A stretch of 64,000 nt of DNA from Dactylellina haptotyla (Eukaryota; Ascomycota; Orbiliomycetes; Orbiliales; Orbiliaceae): positions 5,580,001 through 5,644,000 of the forward strand of contig CM062379.1 of NCBI GenBank assembly GCA_031310005.1, in the 5' to 3' direction. The notes under the pieces are model-generated. The model saw nothing but the letters and a program-made list of their open reading frames with translations, did not search any database and was not told where the DNA came from. Below are positions 1 to 12,116 of the stretch, piece after piece; the stretch's first letter is position 1, and each line of letters begins with the position of its first letter. Position numbers and translations under genes: made by a program.

Positions 1-3000
1 CATAGAACGGTCAGCATCGGACGCACGACATCTCTCGGAATTCGACGTTATCTCATCGCTGCCAGCGTATATCGAGGCGGCCCCTCCTCCGTCATACCAA
101 GAAGCCGTCGATATGTCTTTCTGGGGTGACTTGGGGAAGAAATGGGGGGAGGCAACGAAGAAGGCCACGGACAGCATCCAAAAAATTCAGAAGGAGTTCG
201 AGGTCAGTATCACTCCTGCATTTTGATATATTCTTTATCCCTTCAGCCGTATATCGGAATCTTTATTTTATTTCTTTGCTTGCGTCTTATATACCCTTGC
301 TCTTGTTGGATTTTTGCTCGTACTTCTCTTATTTTCCCCATTGCTAACAACCTTATAGCAACCAGCTCAACCAACTCCACCGCCACCAGGACGTAGACAA
401 CCTCCACCACAGAACCAACAGCGCCGACCGGGCGAACAGCTTCAGGTTCCTCAAAACCAAAATATCAATCCTGCTTCTCAGCCGATAAACGATTCTTACG
501 CTCCACGAGCGACACCTTCAGATCCATACCCTCGCCCACAACCGCACAGCGGCGGCGCATATACTGGCGCATCCGCTCCATATCGGGACCCTGTACCGAT
601 CCCTGCGCCATCTCCCTCTAAGCAATACAATTACGTTGACGGGCCGGGCTATACCTCTTCCTCATACACCGGTGCCCCACCCCCACCCTACAGCCCACTT
701 CCGGCATCCGGAGCCCCTTCCGTTCGACGGGATGCGGACGATGCCCTTATAGATTTCCTGAACAAGGAACGCAATCCGCTAACGCACATGGGCATCAAGA
801 CTGATCCAAAGGGAGAGTACGTACCAACACAACCCTTGCTTCTCACCTGTTGTTGCCGTAGACACTAATGCTTGTACATAGACACATGGCTGAACCGATG
901 GATGCTCAAAAAAAGAAAAAGAAGGGGGCTGCTGGCGGCGGCGGCGGCAGCAGCACAAAGAAGACGCAGCAAAGTGACGAACCCGAAACACCTATAGAAC
1001 CGTCGGGTGGCGATAAGCCCGGTGACGGCGGGGCTGGTTCCGGAAATGGGGGCGATGATAAGAAGGATGGCGGGGAAGATGATAAAAAGAAAAAGAATAG
1101 CGATAAGAAAGAAGAGGAAAAGAAGGAGGAACAGAAGGAAGAAGAAAACAAGGAAGAAGAAGCAGACGCTAAGAAGGAAGAGGCACGTAGAGATCTTAGA
1201 CATGCCAAACATTTTAAATATGTGACTAACATCAATCGGTACAGGATACTGCCGATACAGTACCACCTACCCCATCCGAAAGCGTTCCTGCAACACCTAT
1301 CGTCGAAAAAGATGATGGTTTCGCTGAGGTCGGAAAGGGGAAGAAGAAGAAGAAGGGCAAAAAGGCCAAAGTAAGTATTAACTACCATGGGTAAAGAGAT
1401 ATTTCTGGATGCTAATTTGGCATTATAGGGCGATGATACGGTTCCTCAAACCCCCGCAGAAGAGAAAGCAGAGATCCCACTGACTGATCTCAGTTCTATG
1501 CCTGCTGCTGATTCGGCGGGAGAGCCTTCTGGAACTCTGGAAAGAGAGGCTCCACTGGAAGTGAAAACCGATGTGGCTGGAGATACAGCTCCTGAGGTCA
1601 CCGTTACTGACTCAGACCCACCAGCTGACTTGCTCTCTCCAACTACGCAGCAGTTAGTTGACGAAGCAACTGGAGAGTTCAAAGCACTAGTAGCGGAGAA
1701 CCAAAACTTGAAGACTCAAATACACGATGCAGCCTCAGAGGCTGGACGATCCTTTTCTAGATTAGAAAATAGAGTCTCAGAGTTGAAGGACGAGAAATCA
1801 GAACTTCAGGCTAAAATAAATAGACTGGAGGCTGAAGTCGAAGAGTCACGGGAAATGAAAGAAACCATGAACAAGCTCGAGATCGAACGTGGGAGACTAA
1901 CACAGCTCTCTGACGAGCAAGAATCTCAAATCAAGGAAGTCACCGAACTTCTGAGCAAGCTCAAATCAGAAAATACCAAATACAGTGAAGCTGAAGAGTC
2001 AAAGCGAGGTGAGGCGGAAGCGGCGGCTTCTAGTCTGAAAGAGGAACTGGAAAAAATGAAAACCGATTTCGACCAAGCTGTTGCGGATAAAATCAAAGCC
2101 AGCGAAGAAAAAGATGGCTTGGAGGAAACCGTCAATACCCTCAAGTTGAACGTCAGAGACCTCGGTATTAAGGTTGAAAAGGCCGAAACTGCCCTTGCTA
2201 AGAAGGATAAAGAGCTCTCTGAGGCTAAAAATGCCAAAGTGGGCAATGTTAGGGGCAGGGTCCGTGATCTTGAGGGGCAACTCGCACAGCGGCTGGAAGA
2301 AGAGCTCGCAGCCAAACAAGAAAGGGAAAGTCTCAACGACCGAGTCTTTGAGTTACAGAAAAAGGTCGACGAATCTCCGACCGAAGACGAACATCAACAG
2401 CTTAAAGACACTATTGCTGCAAAGGATGCAGAGATCGAGGAGCTCAAAAAACAACTCGCAGAGGCCAGCAACAAGAATATTGACCTAGAAGCTTCGGTAA
2501 TCGAACAACGCACTGCACTCCGGGACGTGGAGAAGCTTAAGGATGAGATGGACTTCAAAGATGCGGAGATCGAACTTCAATCAGGCGAGATTGCCGCCTT
2601 GAAAGAGAAGATCGCTGAACTTGAAAGTAAGCTTGCGGATACGGAATCTCTCAAGACCCAAATTGCGGAACAAGAAGAAGCCCTCAAAAGTCATCAAGAG
2701 ACTCACGGTGAAGCTGCTCAAGAACTAGAAGACCTACGATTGCTGCATGAAGAGGCTGAAGAAAAGCTGAAGGAGGTCGAAGCACAACTCGAAGATGCTA
2801 GAGCGAGCGCTACTACTGCCGAAGAGCTCTTCACGGCCGAAAAGGCTGAGATTGAAGAGAAGCTCACTGCCCTCGAGACTGAAAAATCCGAACTCGATGC
2901 ATCCCTACAAGCCGCCAAAGATGCCGAAGCTGCCTTGAATGAAAAACTCGCAGAGCTCACCGAATCAAACACGGCCCTCCAAGCTGAGAAAGAAGAGCTT

Positions 3001-4974
3001 GACTCCTCTCTGCAAACAACACGCGACGCCCATGCTACTCTCGAAACCCAACTCTCCGCCCAGTCTGACGGCACATCCGTATTTGTCGATGAGATTAACA
3101 GTCTCAAAGAATCGCTCGCTGCAGCTAAAGCAGACCTGGCCGCCGCTACTGACGATCTAAACGCTTCCAAGGATGACCACGATGACGCCAAAGCTGATCT
3201 TGAGGCTGCAACTGCAGATCTTGAGGCTGCGACTGATAAACTTGCTGATCTTGAAAGCGATGTTGAAGCCAAAGCCACCGAGATTTCATCTCTCAATGAT
3301 AACGTCGCACAGCTTACTGCGGACGTTGAAAGCAAGTCCTCTGAGTTGGACGAGGTTAAGGCTAAGCTTGAGCAGCTGGAAGCTGACCTCGCGGACAAAG
3401 CTAGAGAACTGGAGGACGCTGGTGATAAGACTTTCAACGAAAGACTCGAGGAAGAAATTGCCAAGAGTACAAGCCTTGCTGCTGAAATCGAGGTTCTAAA
3501 GGCAAGTGAATCTAGAGAAGCTCCAGAAGAGTCCGCGGAACTTGAAGCTCTTCGTGAACAGCTCGACCAAGCGAACTCCAAGGTGGAGTCTCTCGAAGCC
3601 GAGATGGTTTCCCTCCGAGATGTTCCTGCAGATGAAGATGGAAGCGGTAAGACTAGATGCAGAGAGCATGAACACGAAATATATGATCTTAACCTTCGAA
3701 TCGATGATGAGAGAATCCGTTTGGATGTCACTCGAGACGAGCTTTCACGCACCCAAGAAGAGCTCGCCGCTTATCAGACAAGATTCGAGGATGTTGAGAA
3801 GCAAAAGCTCGCTGCACAGACTCGTGCCGCAGAAACTCTCGAGGAATCTGTTACTCTGCGTGCGCAGTTTGAGGAAATGGAACACCGGGCAATGGATGCT
3901 GAGAAGCGTATTGCATTATTGCTGTCTGGCAAAGGTGACTATCAGCGACCGCGACAGACACCCACTCCGCCTGCCGAAACTGTCGATTTCGAGGAGAAAC
4001 TTCGAGGTTCTAGGCAGGCGTTCCACGCCCAAGTTGCAGCTGATGATCCTGGGTTCCTGCCTATTCCCGACCCCAATGCCGCTGCTGCCACCGAAGCATC
4101 CCGACGTGAACGTCGACGCCGACACCGTAGTATGCCTGAAGGTGAAGACAAACGCGAGAAAGAAAAGTCCAGCCGTGGTGAAGATGAAGAGCGCAGAAGA
4201 CGCAGGGAGGAGCGAAAGAAGTCTCGCGATATTCCGGACATTGCTATTTCACGAGAAATGGCGCCTACAGACGACGAAGTACGCGAGAAAGAACGACGAC
4301 GCCTTCGCCGAACTGAAGACCGTGAGCGTGAGAAAGACAGTCAACGCGGGAGTGTCGATAATCGTGAGCGACACCGTCGGTCTAGAAGAGCTTCTGGGAG
4401 CGAGCCAAAGTCTCCTGAGGTTCCAGTTGAGGATGACGATGAGCGCCGAAGGCGACGAGAGAAGGCACGCAAGACTCTCTTGACTGCTGCGGTTGCTGTA
4501 ACTGCTGCTCAGGCTCTGGGAGGCAGTGGCAGCCGCCGTGAAGCCCCTGTTGCTCAGGATCGAGAAGATAGCCATCGAGATAAAGAACGCCGAGAATCTA
4601 GACATCACCGATCTCGCGATAAGGAAGGCTCTAGAAGATCTCGAGGTATCATTGATACTCCTAACCTGTCGCAAGGCGTTACCTCTGATGATGCGCCATC
4701 AACACCTGTCGACGAAGAGCCAATCGGTCTTGGTATCCAGAGACCGGATCTACGAAGTTTACGAATGCAATCTCAGCGACACTCTCGCCTTATGATTGGC
4801 GGCTACGAATACGAAAGCCCACGGATTGCTAGCGTCGCCACCCACCTCGCAGGTGATGGCTCCGCTGGCAGCGGATCGGGAGAAGAAGCCCTGACTCAAG
4901 AGAAAGAAGCGCCTTCCAAGGGTTGGGGCAAAGTCCGTGGATTATTGTTGAAACGGAACTTGACTGCGGTGTAA
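1..4974 (+). CDS. Large PY-motif, coiled-coil protein (5' partial)
   Basis: Product of unknown function. Exons 2-202, 359-816, 882-1186, 1261-1370 and 1429-4974 join in one frame of about 1,540 codons; branch sites such as GCTAAC (343-348) precede the acceptors. The frame is open to the left edge, so the true start lies outside; an internal ATG at 113 would give 1,502 aa. Order of regions: a proline-rich N-terminus with two PPxY-type motifs (PPPSY near 89-103, PPPPY near 676-690), a Lys/Glu-rich low-complexity part (900-1180), a very long heptad-type coiled coil (about 1660-3930), then an Arg/Glu/Ser-rich tail with a short alanine-rich hydrophobic stretch (about 4480-4530). PPxY motifs bind WW domains such as those of Rsp5-type ligases, so a scaffold or trafficking role is possible, but this is inference. 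The gene is certain; the function is not. Confidence 0.85.
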
Positions 4975-6012
4975 TGATATATGAATGACCGATACAACGA
5001 CTGTTACGATATGGCTTATTTTTGTTTGCATAACAATACATAAGACCCAACTTTTACCTTTTTTTTTTTTTTTTGTATTTCTGTTTTCTTGTTTTGCTCA
5101 TATATTTCATCGAGCACCCTACACGTCTCTATTTTGTTTTTTGATCTGGCTTTGACATTTCTACGCTTTCGCTTGCCGTTCTTGCTTCGTTGATATTTAG
5201 AAAGAAAGTCGTTTTCATAAGGAAAAGCAATACAGGGGGTTGTAGCTCTGATGTATTTGGATTTTAGCGAGCATCTCCTTGTCCGGCTTTGATCCGATTC
5301 TTTGATTCTGCCTTTTCTTTCATTTCTTTCATTTCCTTCTTTCTGGTTGCTTCATTCGTTCATCCATAAAGACATAGCGGGGACTCGTTTGGGGTGTTTA
5401 TGATTTTGGGTTGGTTTCGGCTCTTCTTGTGGATTTATCTCTCGCATGTACTTTTTAGTGACGACCTTGAATGATACAAACTAATGACTCCGCTCTTCAA
5501 CCATCTCCATTTCTCCCCCAATCCGTAACTTGTAAAGGACAGCATACTTGCCATCCCCTCTAAACATAGGCCCTGCCATTCCCCAGCTCCAGACGGCTTG
5601 GGAAAGAAGATTCCAGCAGTCTCCCGAGAATATCTCAGAGGCTTGGTATACTGCTGTACGCGCGGAGACTCCGCTTTATAAATCTGGTTTGCCATCTCGC
5701 CCCTGCAACCCTTAAGATTCGCCTCACAGCTTTATCTTGATTGTCTGTCGCAAGGGGGCACGCAAACAGCGACCGGAAGACCAAGCTTCTGGCGGCATCG
5801 CATTCGGCCCTATTCACCGAGTTTCCTAGTTCAAACTCATCGCAACCTTCACTGCCTCAAAGAAAGGGGGTATCCTTTACACTATTGCCCCTCCCTCTGC
5901 GCGTTTCCGTTCATTAATTTCCCCGTGCTCCCTCTACTGCATCCCATCGAGTATCGCAGGACTCACAAGGGGGCTCGCTTGGGCTGGGACCTTGCCAGCA
6001 CCCGAGCCAATC
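4975..6012. other. Intergenic, tandem genes on + strand
   Basis: About 1 kb with no credible gene. It holds the 3' flank of the coiled-coil gene, including a T-run near 5060-5077, and a pyrimidine-rich stretch from about 5290 to 5350. Short ORFs here have no codon or splice support. The last 150 bases are probably the leader of the gene that starts at 6013. Confidence 0.6.
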
Positions 6013-6681
6013 ATGTCAGCCGACTCCTCAATCAACAACGACCCTTTCGCACTCCCATCGCTCATCCTCACCAAGCTCTCCGTCCCAGCCACTCACTATG
6101 TATCAGAACCGTCAGACACCATAGTCATTAACCTGACGTTGAATCCGAAGGTCGTGATCACTTGTTCGACTATCTCTGGCCATGAATTGGGGTACTTTGG
6201 CTGGAAGTCCGGCGCGGTAGACATCGGTTTTGAGAATGACAGCGAGGTGGTGATCAGCTATTCCACCACGCCGACAATCTGGTCGCACGGCCAGAGGGTG
6301 CCGGAGACGAAGGAGTTTCTGTCAGAAAGAGGATGGTTTCATACGTTTGCGAATGTCGTCACGAGGGGTAGTAGCGACGGGAGCGGAATCATGAAACTCA
6401 GCGTCAAGAGCTTGCTAGACCACCACGAGCGGGGTGCGCAGGACATCGACACAGCCACTATAACGCCGCCGGAAATGCGCGAGGAAGACTACGACGATGA
6501 CCGTGGAGAATCGCTCTCCGGTCTGAGTTCGCCATCTCGAACACCTAAGCCACTAGGGAAGGATAAGAAACGGGTGGTCAAAGGACGGATAGGCAAAATC
6601 GGGAAGGTCAAGCGCGCCAGCGTCGACGGCACGGAAGCTATGAAGAAGCTGCTCACCCCGCTCGAGAAGCTGAAAATCTAG
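6013..6681 (+). CDS. Hypothetical protein, 222 aa
   Basis: Single-exon frame from ATG 6013 to TAG 6679-6681; the frame is open a little upstream, but only from a TTG at 5992, so the ATG is preferred. I do not recognise the family. Residues 1-110 alternate hydrophobic and polar residues and look like a small beta-rich domain (for example VVITCSTISGHELGYFGW). A short acidic segment (EEDYDDDRGES) follows, and the tail is lysine-rich and basic, with KDKKRVVKGRIGKIGKVKR resembling a nuclear localisation signal. No signal peptide or membrane segment is seen. It converges on the minus-strand gene at 7647. A nuclear protein is plausible from the basic tail, but that is inference. Confidence 0.7.
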   Translation: MSADSSINNDPFALPSLILTKLSVPATHYVSEPSDTIVINLTLNPKVVITCSTISGHELGYFGWKSGAVDIGFENDSEVVISYSTTPTIWSHGQRVPETKEFLSERGWFHTFANVVTRGSSDGSGIMKLSVKSLLDHHERGAQDIDTATITPPEMREEDYDDDRGESLSGLSSPSRTPKPLGKDKKRVVKGRIGKIGKVKRASVDGTEAMKKLLTPLEKLKI

Positions 6682-7646
6682 CTTTTGCGATACGAAGAGA
6701 GAGAGAGATAGGTGCTTCTATTTTGCGAATGACCCTTCATATACATATTTTCTTTTTCCGTTTCCTGCGATTGTTGGAGGATGCACGGGAAGATTTGGGA
6801 CCCTAGGCCATGTTCTGGTCGCTTTCTTCTGCCTCTTTTTAATATTTCTCGTAAGTATAACCCGATTCTGACAGTGGGACCACTTTCGTTTTATCCTTCC
6901 ATTCTGTGCTTCCTCTGCCTCTTCCGCAACCTTGCGCGTTAATGACTTCCTTTTTTACTCGCATATCTAGATTGCGCGATTTGAATGCAGGGTCCTTGGG
7001 CTTGACTGACAATGTAATTATGATGACGATGAAGAGGGTGGAGTTTTCTGAGAGAGTTCTTGATTGTACTGGTTTTTGTGCTTTTTTTATTATATTTCTT
7101 TGAATTTTTTGAATTTTGATTTAAATCAATCATGATACATGCATATACTATGAGCCATAGATAGCGTTATTTGTATACAGCGACTTTGGGAGAAATTAAT
7201 TAATTGACATCTGCAAAACTTTGGAAGAAAAAGCTAGTGCTGCGAATGCTTTCAACAGGAATAATTAAAACCCTCCAGTTATGTTCCAAAACCGGGTACC
7301 AGACAAAAGGAAATAAACCCATATCCAAATGGGACATGGTAAATGAGGGAGACCTCAGAGATGTGATGCTTTATATATATAGAGTGAGTGAAAATGAATT
7401 GAATGACTCGAACGCCAGTTTTTTAGTTCCATGCGAGAGAATGAATGAAGGGAATATACCGAAACCAGTAATACGTCATGTGCAGATAAGAAAAATGCCA
7501 TTAAAAGGCAAAAGATAGAAGGAAGGAAATCCGAGTAAACCGATAAAACGCCGGGTATCATTAAAACCATAAGTCTCCAAATCCCAGATTAAGGAAAGTT
7601 ATAAATCGAAAAAACAGCTTGAAAGAAAGGGAAAAAAAAGAGAAAA
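6682..7646. other. Intergenic, convergent 3' ends
   Basis: AT-rich spacer between two convergent genes. It begins with a short GA repeat (6698-6710) just after the upstream stop. The ORFs in it are short, overlap one another on both strands and lack splice or motif support. Both 3' untranslated regions must lie here. Confidence 0.6.
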
Positions 7647-9314
7647 TCAGGCCGCGGTTGTAGAACGCAGAGTTAGCGGCCTGATGGTAGTTATAGGAGA
7701 ACAGGACTTTGAATGAACTAGTCCCTTCTCGTCGTATATTGGTCGCAACTGGAACATGCTAGTGTAGTCGTCGAGACATCCCTCGAGACAGAGCTCGATG
7801 GTAAGAGGCGAGGTTTTATCATCTGGAGACTTAACCGGAGGAGCAAGTGAGATATCAGCCACTGAAGCTCCACTAGCTGTGGCAGGACGCGGAAATTCGG
7901 CGAGCATGGATGCAGGAGGTGATAGTGGTGTTGGAGGCAAGGGCTTCCAGTGGTTTGGCCGCTTGGGCCGAGGAGTTAAAGAAGTGACTGTTGTAGGCGA
8001 GTCTTGCTCTGGATCTTCGTAATCGCTCTCGTCAACATTTAGAAATGTAGATTTATCCGATACTTGCTGAAGGGACATAGTCTCGTGGAGATTGTCGCAT
8101 CGAATTTTAAGATTTGGCTTCAGGTTGGGAGGTGAGGATACCAAAGAGATTTCCGAGTCTGGTAGGAACATGGATCGTAACCCTAGAGGTGCCAAAGCAG
8201 ACTCTCTGATCCTGAGTGATGACCTTCTCTGTGGTATAATTGGTAGGCCAGGTAAGGATTTCGCATGTTTCAGGACTCTTACGGCGTCCTTTGTCAAGGA
8301 TGGCTTCCTTCTTGAGCCAGGCTTGCCGGATCGCTTCACTCGCCTATCCACTTGCCCCATGACGCTTTTAAGCTTCTCTAAGCTCAACGCAAGATTGAGC
8401 GCAGCTTTTCTCAGGCTCTCGAAGCAACGTCCCCAAACCTCGACGTTGCTAACCATGACACCGTATGTGCGAACAAGACCGGTGTTCTTCCATCCTTTTC
8501 TGATGGAGTTCATGTATTTTGTGAGTTCGACTAGTGCGCGCATTCCCTCGTGCACATCCCTCAGGTTCTTATCCATAGAGGCTGTTGTTTTCTTAACAAC
8601 GGCTTCGACCTTCTGATTCCCGTCCGCAATCTGCTGTCTGAAAACAGGATCCGTAGCCAGCATCCTCTCGAAGACAGAAGAGTTGTCGATTGCTGTTTTG
8701 AGGTTCTTCTGACGCTCCTCGATATCAGTGAGCGCAGTATCGAATTTAAGAGTCGATTTGTTTAGAAATTTATTGATATCGTCGACATGGCGCTGAAGGA
8801 TCTTGACAACTTCGGTCTCCGATTTCGCAAGTTTCTTGTGTAAGAGATGGAGACCAAATGCTATTTGCGCAATGACTTTAATAAGAGGGTGATACTTTAA
8901 GTCCATGCCCTTTGGGTTGAGAGCGTTTTCGACGTCGACATCTGGACATTTCATAGACTCAATGAATGGTCCCTGGAGGGAGGGAATCGGGTGCTGCGGT
9001 ATGTGCGGCTTGCCGTTTGTGTGTGGCTTGTTCAATGTTTGCGATCTGCCACTAGAAGTTTGGGGCTTGCTACTGGGTGCCTGCGATTTGTTGCTAGATA
9101 CCTGCGACTTGCTGCTGGATATTTGCGAAGGTGCAGTGCTCGCACTTGTGTATTCAGACTCCGATGACATGGAGTTTGTGCTCTCAGATGCGGATGAGTA
9201 TGATCGTTCGTTTTTATAACCACCACCATATGTGAAGCCGAAATCCGGAGACTCGCTTCGGATGCGAAAGACTCTCTTTTTGAAAAATTTGCTAGACATT
9301 TTGAGGGAGTACAT
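7647..9314 (-). CDS. Hypothetical protein with Ser-rich repeats, 555 aa
   Basis: Single-exon gene, stop at 7647-7649. The frame is open from a TTG at 9323, but the first ATG is at 9314 and a second ATG at 9299 is possible. The N-terminus is basic (KKRVFRIRS). Residues 40-95 are Ser-rich with imperfect 7-residue repeats of the type SSSKSQV / SSNKSQA / SSGRSQT. Residues 130-330 are predicted helical with repeated hydrophobic heptads, suggesting a helical bundle. The remainder is Pro/Ser-rich, with RPKRPNHWKPLPPTPLSPP as a probable SH3-type proline motif. No signal peptide or membrane segment. I do not recognise the family. The layout resembles fungal cytoplasmic proteins with a helical N-terminal domain, but that is only a resemblance. 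Confidence 0.75.
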   Translation of the reverse strand: MYSLKMSSKFFKKRVFRIRSESPDFGFTYGGGYKNERSYSSASESTNSMSSESEYTSASTAPSQISSSKSQVSSNKSQAPSSKPQTSSGRSQTLNKPHTNGKPHIPQHPIPSLQGPFIESMKCPDVDVENALNPKGMDLKYHPLIKVIAQIAFGLHLLHKKLAKSETEVVKILQRHVDDINKFLNKSTLKFDTALTDIEERQKNLKTAIDNSSVFERMLATDPVFRQQIADGNQKVEAVVKKTTASMDKNLRDVHEGMRALVELTKYMNSIRKGWKNTGLVRTYGVMVSNVEVWGRCFESLRKAALNLALSLEKLKSVMGQVDRRVKRSGKPGSRRKPSLTKDAVRVLKHAKSLPGLPIIPQRRSSLRIRESALAPLGLRSMFLPDSEISLVSSPPNLKPNLKIRCDNLHETMSLQQVSDKSTFLNVDESDYEDPEQDSPTTVTSLTPRPKRPNHWKPLPPTPLSPPASMLAEFPRPATASGASVADISLAPPVKSPDDKTSPLTIELCLEGCLDDYTSMFQLRPIYDEKGLVHSKSCSPITTIRPLTLRSTTAA

Positions 9315-12116
9315 TTTGGACAAATCTCATTTGATTTTCGCGGGTCCTACGAGCCTGTATTTAATCTCTAGTCAGGAACTGTGCATACGTGTTGGCAATT
9401 GGGTAGTTGTGGGGTCCGACTTGCGACGGGACAATAAAGCGGAGCAATTTTAACAATCACATACCTTATCAACTGAGGGCCGAGGATAAACGGATTGATT
9501 GTAACTTATATCCCGCAGGTAATTAGGGATTTTCTCAGCCTAACGAAGCCGCGAAAAGAGTTTGCAATTTTGTGGAAAGGGAAAGGAAGGTTTCTGTGTA
9601 TTCTTATATTATATCGGCCGCCACGCTGTCGCGAACGTCGCCTGGGTTATATTCGATAGGCGCAAGCCTCACAATTACGGCAAAGCAAGAAAGAAAAAGG
9701 TATATTTGAAAAGGAACCCTTATGAAACGGACGAGCGCGACCCCTCTGAATTTATGATATTTTTTCTTTCTTTCTGTTCATACAATGGCGAGTGTGGCCC
9801 CTCCAAGTCTCGCAAATGCACGTTTGGAGAAACCAGGAGGAGAAAGCGTATGGTCGGTGCCCCACCCAGGAACCTGTGATGGCTGCGCAGCTACCTACAT
9901 ACTTCCCAGGTCACTTTTCTCACACACAAGCACGCCCCTTGCATTCCCTAGCTAGTAAAATGTCCGCCATCACCTTTTTTTGTCTTTTCTCTTTATTTTT
10001 TATTAGTCTAATACAGTACAAGTTGGTCACCCAACTTGATAACGGTTCATGCGAGATCGACGGTCACTCATCATGCAGGAGCGGTCCAGTATCTACACTA
10101 CACCCTCTGGTTTTTGATCGCGAATGCACGGCGAAAAGGCGAGGCGGGATGCGGTGTGGTAGGTATGAGAACTATAGCAGACAAGCGTTTTCTCGCCAGG
10201 AGCTCTCATCTTCGTCTTTTTACTCCTGCCTTCCTGCCTGCTGACGTTGATATCTTATGTTTACTGCCTAAGGGAAAACATTTGATTTCCGCGTTGAGTT
10301 TAGTGCGCTGTCGTTTTGGGAATATTTTTTAGTGACGGCAGTGTTTAACTGTTTCTTCTGCTGCCGCAGGGAATCACGGTGTCAGTACTCAGGTTCATGC
10401 ATATATTAGGTAAGGACGAAAAGAAAAAAGCCATCCTCTGGCTTGCATGCGTCTAATTAAAACCTCCTAACGGGTGGCGGAGGAAACGAAATCCAAACGG
10501 TGGTGTATCGATATCCTTAGCGTTGGCGTTGGCCGGCTGCTGTGCGGCGCCGTACTTTTCGATATCTAATCAGAGTGTCTGGTGAGAGCCGGTTTTCCAA
10601 TTTTCATGGGAGGCGAAAATGCGCGACGCCTCGGTCGCTGTTGTTCACGGATGGTACTCGCAATCAGATCAGTTCCCGGTTCGAGCAGGTTGTTCGCGAA
10701 ACAAGCTTCAATGGGCGAGGCTTTCGCCTGGTCAAACTTCAAAAGAAACGTCTTGGTTCCGGTTCTGCGCCAACCAACCTGACCTGTCAGAACATGGCCT
10801 GGACATTTCCGAGGGTGTCTGCGCTTGCTTTTCCGCCTACGATCTACCTGGACGTAGGTGCCTGGAGCCTGTCCTGGGAAATTCCGGAGCCCTGGAATGT
10901 TGAATCTCTAGATCTCTCTTCGAACACTTGACAGTTCGCGAGCGAGCGACTTGCAAAGGGGAATGCGGTGTGGACATCTGAGGCTGACTTCAGAATTATT
11001 TTGTGTTGCACGGAAACTAAGTATAGCCCGTTTTGCAGCAGCTTGATGTTCGATTAGTCGACGCCAAGTCATTCCGATATCCCCCGCTCTCATGTTAAAG
11101 GCATGTTCTCACTCTCACTAGACGTATACTGCGCTGCACGGCAACTGGAGTTGCTACCCTCACACAAAGTAAAGGCCCTCTCACTGCGTCATGTCCAAAT
11201 TAGCAGACCTGGATGGGACGTTTTGCCATGTTGAAACCTTATAATTCTTACGCCACCTTGTCGCGATCCAACTTCCTAGTTAGCTTACCCGCATTGATGA
11301 TATGCGAAGCTGCCTGTCACATCGAATGCTCTGCCTGTGGGTCCTTGGTCCGGTGAGACAGAACGTGGGCCGCTAGGTCTTTTGAGACAAGGTATATCCT
11401 GAATTCGAATTGATAACAAGACTTTTGCTTCTTAATCGATCGCGATCAAAATGGCTGCAAATTGCGGCAATCCTCGCACATTCGAAGGTCGGGGGGACCC
11501 TGGCGACATGACGATTGTTTGATAGCATGAATTTCGTTTCTTGGTTGAGATTCGGCTACCCAGGAAACAATGAGTTTGCACAAAGCTTGGCCTCAAATCG
11601 CCGTCTTTTTTCGATACGCACCAGGTATTATGAGAATCCTTAATAAACTTCTCTATCGGTTTATTTTTTCTTTCGAAAATGAGTGATCAGATGTGTGCGG
11701 GTGATGGAGAGGGGTACAATCAGCTGATTTCCAAGAGCAATTCCTAGGTGAGAAAGTGTGTTGGTCTCGCAAAACCAATATCAAGGGTCCAATATAGTAG
11801 AATGCTTTATTTAGACCTCGGTTTGGTGTTGCAGCACAATTGTGGGCCGTGTTGGTTTCAACATATTTCCGGCGTAATATTGCCAAATAATATAGCACTT
11901 TGTATCACCAAAGGAAAAAAAATAAAATAGAGCATCAAAATATTTGTGGGACTACACGGAGAGATTTATTGGCTTCTAGATATTTGAGCGGACATGTGCG
12001 AATACTTGCCTAGAGATCCTTTCAAAGCCTTGGGGCCTATCCACGCATGTTATCTCCCCGGGCTACACTAACTGGCTAGAGATTTGCAGCATACCAGGTG
12101 TACCCCTCAAAGATTT
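9315..12116. other. Gene-poor intergenic region
   Basis: About 2.8 kb without a gene I can support. Overlapping plus-strand ORFs at 9562-10332 and 10542-10931 have no start context, motifs or splice partners. The first 150 bases upstream of 9314 should hold that gene's promoter (a TTAAATA-like box near 9356-9364 on the minus strand). No terminal repeats, transposase or reverse-transcriptase motifs were recognised. Confidence 0.55.

Noticed and set aside
906-1388. Minus-strand ORF of 160 codons
   Set aside because: Antisense to the Lys/Glu-rich exons; low-complexity Ser/Phe composition mirrors the GAA/AAG run.
2718-3752. Minus-strand ORF of 344 codons
   Set aside because: Ser/Arg/Ala-rich shadow of the coiled-coil exon with no motif of its own.
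3506-4483. Plus-strand ORF of 325 codons
   Set aside because: Second frame of the same exon; no start context and no splice partner.
5992-6012. Upstream TTG start for the 222-aa gene
   Set aside because: The first ATG (6013) is close and suitable; TTG starts are rare in fungi.
10542-10931. Plus-strand ORF of 129 codons
   Set aside because: Overlaps two other frames that are also open, shows no motif, and has no splice signals nearby.
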